Source of the DNA: JAVBNU01 sp031551265
GTDB lineage: Bacteria > Cyanobacteriota > Vampirovibrionia > Gastranaerophilales > Gastranaerophilaceae
Reading direction: 5' to 3'
Length of the DNA: 64,000 nucleotides
Assembly (NCBI GenBank): GCA_031551265.1
Contig: JAVBNU010000014.1
Location: forward strand, 6,300-70,299
This document shows positions 1 through 7,800 of this stretch, in pieces (the first letter of the stretch is position 1; each line of letters begins with the position of its first letter). A program made the translations under genes and the position numbers. The notes under the pieces were generated by a model. It was given only the letters and a program-made list of their open reading frames with translations. It was not told the DNA's origin and did no database searches.

Positions 1-359
1 ATGGCACAAAAGTTGTTACTAAAATCGTTAATACGATAAGAGAAGCTGAAAAAGCTATCCAGCAAGTCAAAAAAGGCACTGCTGATTTCCACTTCCTTGA
101 AGTTATGGCGTGTCCCGGAGGCTGTATTAACGGCGGCGGCCAGCCACTTAGTTTCAATGATTCAAAAATCAAATATAAGAGAGCTGAAGGGCTTTATCAT
201 GATGATACTCAGTGTGTTTATCGTAAATCTCACGAAAATCCTGATATTATTAAACTCTATAATGATTATCTTGAAAAACCTAACTCGCATAAGGCACATG
301 AATTTTTACACACTTCTTATGCGGACCAGTTCAAAGATTCTTATAAAGACTTAAAATAA
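1..359 (+). CDS. [FeFe] hydrogenase, C-terminal end (partial)
   Basis: The reading frame is open from the window edge and ends with TAA at 357-359, so only the last ~118 residues are present. The end of the H-cluster domain is visible: EVMACPGGCINGGGQP carries the last two cysteines that hold the active-site iron-sulfur cluster, and it is followed by the small-subunit-like tail with the spaced motif R-x3-LY, then SH-x-NP and AH-x-FLHTSY. Enzymes of this family reduce protons with ferredoxin or NAD(P)H electrons during fermentation. An electron-bifurcating (HndD/HydA) subunit and a stand-alone ferredoxin hydrogenase cannot be told apart without the N-terminal part. A hairpin terminator follows. 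Confidence 0.9.
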   Translation, partial: GTKVVTKIVNTIREAEKAIQQVKKGTADFHFLEVMACPGGCINGGGQPLSFNDSKIKYKRAEGLYHDDTQCVYRKSHENPDIIKLYNDYLEKPNSHKAHEFLHTSYADQFKDSYKDLK

Positions 360-401
360 ACACTAACCAATTAAACTAAATCCAACTAAATTTTTTTCAT
401 C

Positions 402-433
402 CTGCCTTTCTATGAGGGGCAGTTTTTCTTTTT
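402..433 (+). terminator. Rho-independent terminator after the hydrogenase gene
   Basis: A short stem (402-406 CTGCC pairing with 418-422 GGCAG, extendable by G-T pairs) is followed directly by a T-rich tract. It lies 43 bases after the hydrogenase stop codon. Confidence 0.6.
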
Positions 434-529
434 TGTATTAACATATATTAATACTTATTTTGTAAAAACCGCAATTTCGTTTATGTTTTGGTTTTAATAT
501 CTATATAAGGTTAATTTAGTAGGTAAAAT

Positions 530-2392
530 ATGTCGTTAGGTGTAGAGCCTTTTCAAAAATTTAGTGTAGCAACTCAGCCACTTATTAAATCGACTGAACA
601 ACCTGTCATGCCGGTTGCTCAGCAATTTCAGCCTGAATTACAGCAACCCTTGCAAGAACCTGCTGCCGAAACAGGCATGTCAACACGTACAAAGGTTTTG
701 ATTGGTGCGGGGATAGTTGCATTAGCTGCGGGTGGTATTTATATAGCGACAAGAGGCAGATCCGGCAGTAAAGGAGCAGGTAATGCTGTCAAGCAAGGCC
801 AAGAAGCTCTTGGACATGCTGCTGAGGAAGTCGGCAATGCGGGTAAAAAAAGTAAACAAGCTGCTGAAGAACTCCTCAACGGCTCAAAATCTATACCGGA
901 TAAGCAACCTCCAATCAGCACTCAAGGTGTTAACGAGGCAGCTGAAGCCGCCGCAAGTAAAGCCATACCTGTGAATGTATCAGGTTTGATAGAAAGTTCA
1001 AAAGGCAGGTTGATTGCGAAGATTAATGATGCAGGTTCTGTGGAAGCTAATCTTGCCAATTGGCAGAAGCAATTTAGCGGCGAGTCTGCATATAAGCTGA
1101 AGCCCCATCAATATGCTCCCGATGATTTACCTGAATGCTATGTTATGACAAGAAGCCATTATGATGATTATCGCGGATTTATTTTAGAAAAAGGGGCTCT
1201 TTATACCGCAAATCAAAATGTACATAAAATGTTAATACCAAATGAGCAGGTGTTCAGTGTATTTGGTTCAGGAATGCTCCATGTCGGCGAAAGTGTTGAT
1301 GGTAAAAAAATAGTTCAATTCGCTATACCGACAAATCGTCGAGATACGATGGGAACAGATTTAAGGGATATTATTACTTTGATTTCCCCTACTGATAAAT
1401 TAACCCTGCCTCAAAGAGATATTATTAGGGTATTTTTGCATGAAGAAGGCAAGTTTTTTGAACGTGGCTTAGAAACACCTTTATCAAGGTTTGTCGCTGA
1501 TGCTATGCAAAAAGCTGAGCAAGGAGAAGCTCCTTCACTTACGATGAGCTATGATGCGCTAATGTCAGGAATATCAACATGGGCGAAAAGATGTCCAGAT
1601 TCACAGAGTGATATATTCGATTTTTTAGCAACTTTAAGACCGGATAACCCTCGAATGATATTTAGGGGGAAACCCGGTACTTATGCCGAAAAAGTTGTGC
1701 TTGAGAATAAAGGAATAGCATTTGCAACAAAATCTTTGCCTGCCTATGATAGTATAACTCAAAAATTACTTGATTCTTGTGAAATTAAGCCTCAAGGTAT
1801 TGATGAACTTAGAGAAGCAGTAGCAAAACTCCAACCTTCAGCAATTGCTGAAGATAATACTACAGGAATGGTTTCAATGTTTTCCAATGACGGTGATTAT
1901 CTTGTAACAGCTCAGAAAAGACGAGTACATCGTGATGTTGTGACACACGTTTCACCTATGCCTAATAGTGAAGCATTGGTTGTTGAATTGCAATATTTGG
2001 CGAACACCCCTGAAAGTTACAGAGGAGTCTTGGCGCATTGGGATAGTTACACTAAAAATCCTTCGAGCCTTCGTCAAGCAAGTCTTAGATATTTGTCAAA
2101 ATATCTTGAAAAAATTGGTAAAATAGATGAACTGGAAAAAATAGTGAGCAGAGATGTAGAACATTTAGCTAAGCTTGCGAATAAAAACAATGGACTGGAT
2201 TATCTCAATCATATGTTTGAAAAATTGTCCGGGGGCAAATATATTGGTGTTGAAGTTCCTGTACAATTTTCTGAAAAATTTAAAACCAGTATAATTAATT
2301 TATTAAATGAGCTTAAGAGTAAGCCTGACGCAAATATTGATTTTTGTGATGCGGCAATAAAACAAATGCAGGGATATTTGAAAATGCAATAG
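530..2392 (+). CDS. membrane-anchored protein of unknown function, 620 aa
   Basis: No family was recognised. The N-terminal ~50 residues are rich in Pro and Gln and probably unstructured. Residues 55-73 form one clear hydrophobic segment (IGAGIVALAAGGIYIA) followed by Arg, predicting a single membrane helix without a cleavable signal peptide. Residues 80-160 are Ala/Lys/Glu-rich and probably a coiled coil. The remainder is a mixed alpha/beta soluble region with no catalytic motif I can name. The start is ATG 530, preceded by AGTAGGT. It stands alone between the hydrogenase terminator and the surface-protein block. Its size and architecture (disordered N-terminus, one helix, large soluble part) suggest a cell-envelope protein, but that is inference. 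Confidence 0.75.
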   Translation: MSLGVEPFQKFSVATQPLIKSTEQPVMPVAQQFQPELQQPLQEPAAETGMSTRTKVLIGAGIVALAAGGIYIATRGRSGSKGAGNAVKQGQEALGHAAEEVGNAGKKSKQAAEELLNGSKSIPDKQPPISTQGVNEAAEAAASKAIPVNVSGLIESSKGRLIAKINDAGSVEANLANWQKQFSGESAYKLKPHQYAPDDLPECYVMTRSHYDDYRGFILEKGALYTANQNVHKMLIPNEQVFSVFGSGMLHVGESVDGKKIVQFAIPTNRRDTMGTDLRDIITLISPTDKLTLPQRDIIRVFLHEEGKFFERGLETPLSRFVADAMQKAEQGEAPSLTMSYDALMSGISTWAKRCPDSQSDIFDFLATLRPDNPRMIFRGKPGTYAEKVVLENKGIAFATKSLPAYDSITQKLLDSCEIKPQGIDELREAVAKLQPSAIAEDNTTGMVSMFSNDGDYLVTAQKRRVHRDVVTHVSPMPNSEALVVELQYLANTPESYRGVLAHWDSYTKNPSSLRQASLRYLSKYLEKIGKIDELEKIVSRDVEHLAKLANKNNGLDYLNHMFEKLSGGKYIGVEVPVQFSEKFKTSIINLLNELKSKPDANIDFCDAAIKQMQGYLKMQ

Positions 2393-2449
2393 TATCGCAA
2401 CGAGCGCAATTAAGGTGTTACTTTATATTTACGAGGTGTATGTAATTTT

Positions 2450-2467
2450 TTTGTAAACTTTTGTAAA
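2450..2467 (-). promoter_or_regulatory. HLR1-like direct repeat upstream of the RTX-like gene
   Basis: Read on the minus strand this is TTTACAAA-AG-TTTACAAA, a perfect match to the cyanobacterial HLR1 consensus (two [G/T]TTACA[T/A][T/A] units separated by two bases) bound by the response regulator RpaB. A third half-site (TGTAA at 2441) lies one turn away. The site ends 90 bases before the GTG start of the RTX-like gene. RpaB binding here is inference. Confidence 0.55.
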
Positions 2468-2557
2468 TAAATTCAAGAGTATATACTCAATTATATCAAT
2501 TTTATATAACATAAATACTTTATTATATATATAAAGTAAATTTATGAGGATGAAATT

Positions 2558-4522
2558 GTGACAACAATTGATACAAAAATTACTACAAACAACATAGACG
2601 CAATAGATGCAGCAATCACTTCCGCAGCAAAAGCATCGTGTAACAGCAGCAGCAAAGCAGCTAATTCAAAACCAATGGATTGTGCAACTTCGCAGACGGT
2701 TGACGCGATATTCGGAATGGTTGAGGACAACGAAATTGCACTCGCTACAACAGTTGAAGAATGTGTCATTGACGGTGGCGACGGCGATGATGCTATTTAC
2801 GCATTAGCGAAACAGAGCACAATTATAGGCGGCGCCGGCGACGACTTAATGTACGTTGAGGGGCAAAACAACGAAGTATTCGGCAATGACGGCGACGACG
2901 AAATGTACTTAAACGGCAGCCACAACAGATTAAACGCCGGCAATGGCAATAACTACATCGACTCCGAAGGTGATTATAATATCTTAAGCGCTAACGATGG
3001 CAACAACACGTTCAAGTCTTACGGCGACCACAACTCAATTATTGCTTTCAACGGCAACAACGAAATTATATCTGAAGGCGATGTAAACGATATTTTTGTT
3101 GGTGATGGTGAGAATGATATATACGCTTTCGGTGATAATACCAGCATCAGCATGGGACACGGCAACAACGAACTCGGTGTTGTAGGCAACAACTTAGATC
3201 TAGATTTTGGCAACGGCGATAACATAATCGGCCTCTGGGGCAATGGTGCAAACATCAACGGCGGCAACGGCAGCAACATTATCGAAACTTTAGATAAAGC
3301 AAACGCTAACGGCAGATTCATGGAACTCCAAGAATACTGGATGTCTGACCTAACCACAACTACTACAACGACCGAAAAATTAATTAACTCAACACAAGGA
3401 TCATCAACAACTGATACACAAGGCTTCTGGGACGCATTATCAGGTGTTTTAACTACTGAAGAATTAAATATTGCTAAATCAGTCGATATGAGCCAAACAG
3501 TAAACGGTGTTCCACGTTATATAGTTGCACAAGCAGCTGATGGAGCGTACCATATTTATCAAAAATGTTCTAACACAGAACGCTATAAAGCTATGGTATC
3601 AGTACCTGATGGCAGCAACTACGCGACAGTTTCTGAAACGCAAACTGTCAATGGTTCAAAAATTATAACAATTAACGACGAATACGAAATTTCAAAAGTA
3701 ACAACTTATCATATAAATGGTGTCAACAACTTCAACGTTAACTTAGGCGACGGCAACAATAATGTTGATGTCACAAGCAACGACGGTAATGTTAACGGCA
3801 ACTTCGGACACGGAGATAACAGAATTAACGTTGACCATAAATACACTAAATCAGATGATGCAATAGTCACCTACGAAACAAGAACATCACAAACAACACA
3901 AGAAATCGGTATGGGCACACTAGCCGGTGTAAGTACAAACTCACCACTAATCATAGATTTCAACAAAGACGGTAAAGTTTCAGCAATGGCAGGCAAAGGC
4001 GTTGATATAGACAACGACGGGACTGCTGACGGCGCAGCTGTAGATGGCGACAAAATGTTAGCTATGAGTGATATCAACGGCAACGGCAAAATTGACGGCG
4101 CTGAAGTATTCGGCAACAAAACAGTCGACCCGTTCACTGGTAACGCATTAAACGCGGCTAACGGCTTTGAAGCCTTGAAACTGGTTGCTGAATCGGCTGA
4201 AAAAGCCACCGGCATGAAATGCTATACAAATGGCGAAGTCGATTTAGAAGCACTGAAAAAGGCATTAGGTACTGTTGGCATAAATCTCGGATTTATCTCT
4301 GATGACAATGTTAGCGAATTAGAAGCACTGAGCAAAGTTAAAGCAATTAACGTTGACAGCTACAAAGAACAGCAAGAGACCGGCGCAGTTCAGCACAACC
4401 AGCTAGGCAGCGCGACATTTGACGACGGCTCCACAGTAGCAGTACACGACGTTTGGTTCCAAAGCAACGCTATCACTTCCTACAACCAATACATGATTTG
4501 GAAAAACCGCAAAAAAGCATAA
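2558..4522 (+). CDS. RTX/beta-roll-like surface or secreted protein, 654 aa
   Basis: The first ~70 residues are Ala/Thr/Ser-rich without a standard signal peptide. Residues ~72-247 form a run of Gly-rich 9-residue half-turns. The first are good RTX calcium-binding nonapeptides (GGDGDDAIY, GGAGDDLMY). Later ones drift to Asn-rich versions (AGNGNNYID, GGNGSNIIE). A second short patch follows at ~390-425 (LGDGNNNV, HGDNRI). Residues ~466-520 carry Asp-rich EF-hand or dockerin-like loops (DFNKDGKVS, DIDNDGTADG, DINGNGKIDG). Such proteins usually leave by a type I secretion system; no such system is in the window. The start is GTG 2558 with GAGGA seven bases upstream; the nearby ATGs are out of frame and stop at once. 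A strong terminator follows. Confidence 0.8.
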   Translation: MTTIDTKITTNNIDAIDAAITSAAKASCNSSSKAANSKPMDCATSQTVDAIFGMVEDNEIALATTVEECVIDGGDGDDAIYALAKQSTIIGGAGDDLMYVEGQNNEVFGNDGDDEMYLNGSHNRLNAGNGNNYIDSEGDYNILSANDGNNTFKSYGDHNSIIAFNGNNEIISEGDVNDIFVGDGENDIYAFGDNTSISMGHGNNELGVVGNNLDLDFGNGDNIIGLWGNGANINGGNGSNIIETLDKANANGRFMELQEYWMSDLTTTTTTTEKLINSTQGSSTTDTQGFWDALSGVLTTEELNIAKSVDMSQTVNGVPRYIVAQAADGAYHIYQKCSNTERYKAMVSVPDGSNYATVSETQTVNGSKIITINDEYEISKVTTYHINGVNNFNVNLGDGNNNVDVTSNDGNVNGNFGHGDNRINVDHKYTKSDDAIVTYETRTSQTTQEIGMGTLAGVSTNSPLIIDFNKDGKVSAMAGKGVDIDNDGTADGAAVDGDKMLAMSDINGNGKIDGAEVFGNKTVDPFTGNALNAANGFEALKLVAESAEKATGMKCYTNGEVDLEALKKALGTVGINLGFISDDNVSELEALSKVKAINVDSYKEQQETGAVQHNQLGSATFDDGSTVAVHDVWFQSNAITSYNQYMIWKNRKKA

Positions 4523-4543
4523 TTATTTACTAAGTTATATATA

Positions 4544-4579
4544 AAGAGAGGCAAGCCAAAAATTTGCCTCTCTTGTTTT
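4544..4579 (+). terminator. Rho-independent terminator after the RTX-like gene
   Basis: A perfect 11-bp stem (AAGAGAGGCAA at 4544-4554, TTGCCTCTCTT at 4564-4574) with a 9-base loop is followed by GTTTTG. It lies 21 bases after the stop codon. Confidence 0.85.
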
Positions 4580-4734
4580 GAGGTATTTATATCAACATTA
4601 CTGTATATATGCAGGTAGGATGCTTCTTTCATTGGCAAAATACCAGTATTTTGCACAGCTCACCAAGTCATTGTCACTAATGCTCGCTGTGCTCACGAAG
4701 TGCAAAGGACGTCCCATGCACCGAGAAAAGATTT

Positions 4735-4753
4735 TAGGTTGGGGTTTCACCCT
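4735..4753. repeat. TAGGTTGGGGTTTC repeat, copy 1
   Basis: The 14 bases 4735-4748 are identical to 48293-48306, and both copies form small imperfect hairpins in intergenic DNA. The 4580-4852 spacer otherwise holds no convincing gene. The 60-codon open frame through it lacks a ribosome binding site and looks like repeat-derived sequence. Confidence 0.5.
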
Positions 4754-4771
4754 AATGTAAACTTTTGTAAT
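4754..4771 (-). promoter_or_regulatory. HLR1-like direct repeat upstream of the autotransporter
   Basis: On the minus strand the sequence is ATTACAAA-AG-TTTACATT, one mismatch (first base) from the HLR1 consensus. It shares the 15 bases TGTAAACTTTTGTAA with the site at 2450-2467 and lies at nearly the same distance before its gene (81 bases to ATG 4853, against 90). Confidence 0.5.
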
Positions 4772-4852
4772 AAACGTATCAAAAGTCCTAAAGTTTTTTA
4801 CTCAAAAAGCCGACAGAACAGATATGAGTATTTATTTTAAAGGGATATAATT

Positions 4853-7800
4853 ATGTTTAAAATAGCTGGTAAGGTAAGGAAATTACTATGTACACTAATG
4901 TTGTTAGGCTGCGTGCTAGCGCTCAGCGCACCTGAGACGAAGGCATATTTCAATGCTGAACTTTATGCTGGTGATCAAGCATCATTAGCCGCCGCTATAG
5001 CAGAAGTTAATGAGGATAATTATTACTCAATAATATTAACGGCTGACATAGATGTTTATAATTATCTCACGGCTGCAACTAAAAGAATAACTATTAAAAA
5101 TGAAGCTGGGAATAATTTTGTTCTAAACATAAAATGTGATGGTTGTACAATGAGTGCTATTTTAAGTGACAAAATAATTTTTGATTCCTCTACTTTGGTA
5201 AATTACAATTTAGATGACGCCCTGATCGATACACCAATCAGTATTACCGGAAATAATTCAGCAATAGGTAATAACAATATATTTGAGGGAAACGATGCTG
5301 TTTCCAGTACGCATAAACAGGGCGGAGCTGTTAGAACTAGTAATAATCTCTCAATAGCTGATAATAATATATTTAGAAATAATTCTGCAGATGGGCAAGG
5401 TTATGGCGGTCTGGGCGGAGCAATTTACGCTGCTGCTAATCTTACAATAGGAAATAATAATACATTTAAAGGAAACTACACTAGCGGTTCTTATGGTACT
5501 GCTGGTTATCCCAGTTTTGGTGGAGCTATTTATGCTGGTGGTAATCTAATAATAGGTAATAATAACTCATTTGAAGGGAACTATGCCAGTCGTTTCCGTA
5601 GTTATGGAGGAGCGATTCATGTTGGTATAATGAATTCCGGTTCAGTTGCCAGTAGTCTTACGATAGGTAATGAGAATGTATTTAAAGGAAATTATGCTAG
5701 CAACTCTGATAACGGTGCGGGTTATGGTGGAGCAATATTTGTTGGCGATGCTCTTTATCATGGTCGTAGTAATAATAGTCTTACAATAGGCAATAAGAAT
5801 ATATTTGAAGATAATTTTGCCAGCGGTATTGGCAACTATTCTGGTTGTGGTGGAGCAATTTATATTGGTGGTAGTACTACTACCCCCGTTAATAGTAATA
5901 ACTTCGTAATAGGTGCTCACAACATATTTAAAAACAACATTGCCAGCAATAACGGTGGCGCAATTTCTAGCAATAGCGGCAGCAACAATACTCATAGTCT
6001 TACAATAGACGATAATAATATATTTGAAGATAATTCTGCTGGCTCGAATGGTGGGGCGATACATTTGACCTATATTAAAGAAGTCAAGTTCGGTGCTAAA
6101 AATGTGTTTAAGAATAATGTCGCAGGCGGCAATGGCGGAGCGCTGTATATTTATGGGCAAAACAATGCAAAGATGCTTTTCGACTATGTAAAGGTCGAAG
6201 ACACAGGGCTCATACAATACAATCCTCAATATGAAAAAACAATATTTGATGGCAATAAAGCGACCAATACTACCACAACAGCAGCCAGCGGCGGCGCTAT
6301 TTATAACGAAGGAACCAATGTCTATACGTTTACTTTTAAACAAAATACAGATTTTATCAATAATGAAGCCAAAACCAATGGTGGTGCTATTTATAACGCT
6401 TACGGCAATATGATCTTCACTCATGGCTATTGGAAAATGGATGATGCACAGTACAGCACAGATTGGATGTACGAAAAAGACACGAAAACAGGCCTGGCGC
6501 CTATCACGATGCTGGCTGCTGCTGAAAATGGTATCAGAAATAATTTGGCATTTGCCACTAACGCCCAAAATGCTCTACTCGATATTTTGTATCTAAATAA
6601 TCCAATCTTAGAAAAATATGATTTCAAATATGACGGCGGCCCGGACAGCCTGTTTGAAGGTCAATATAGTATGGGCGATAAGACTATAAGCGTAAATTTA
6701 CCTTTAGTGACTGCGAGAATGACTTTAGGTAACTTACTACCACATGAACTCGGACATGCTTATCAAGCATCTGTGGGATATCCATACAATCTCACTGAAG
6801 AATTAGAAGTCGAAAGGTTGTCATGGTGGTTAACATATAATGTAGATTCATCTGCACATGTTTTAGCTGCTTTCCCCCAGCTTGAGGCATATACTATTCA
6901 GAATTTGACAGCTAATGACCCTGGGGCATTGGATTACATATCAGGATTACCGGCAGGGCCATTATTTAATACAGCAATTGAAGAACTGCGTGCCCAATTT
7001 TTACAATCTGTAGCAGGTATAGCAATGACTGGTCACAATGATAAAATGTTGAATACACTTGCTCAAGAAAAATCCTGGCTTAGTATGTACACTTTCTTTA
7101 ACGGCGATACTGCTAAAGGCAAAGAATTGTTTTTGACCTGGCTAAAGTCAAAAGAGCATAGCAGCTATCTTGGCTTAGAGGAACATGATAATGTACACAT
7201 GTACTATACTGATCCTTTCGGCAAAGAATACAACAAAGTCCAGTATCTCTTCGGTGGCAACAAAGCCGGTGAAAACGGAGGTGCTATCTATAATAGTGGG
7301 ACTATGTTTTTTGAAACAGATGCTTATTTCAATCAAAACTCAGCCGGCAAAAGCGGTGGTGCCGTGTATAATCAGAACGGCACAATGAATTTTACTTATG
7401 CAGGCTTCAGTAATAACACAGCTAAAGAAAACGGCGGCGCTATATATAACAATTATGGTGCAATAAATTTCTTTTATAAATCCTTTTTCAACAATAACTC
7501 AGCCGATGGTTTAGGCGGCGCTATTTATAACGCTGCGCCTAGAAACATATACTTTTTCGCTGATGCCTGGTTTACTGATAACATGGCAGGCGGTGTAAAA
7601 AATGATATCCACAATCTGGGGATAATACACTACAACACAAATTTTGATCTTCTTATCACCAACCCTGTCATTACAGGTACAGGCACAATTAATAAAACCG
7701 GCTCCAACCCTCTCTTTTTTATGGGTGACTTGAGCGCCTATACAGGTAACTTTAACGTTAAAGAAGGTTCTTTAAGAATCAACTCAAACACCGTTTTCAA

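Noticed and set aside
4580..4760. 60-codon open frame before the autotransporter
   Set aside because: There is no ribosome binding site, its composition is unlike the neighbouring genes, and it runs through a sequence repeated at 48293.
5642..6568. 308-codon minus-strand open frame inside the autotransporter gene
   Set aside because: It is a shadow of the repetitive beta-helix coding sequence. It has no plausible start site, and the plus-strand frame is clearly real.
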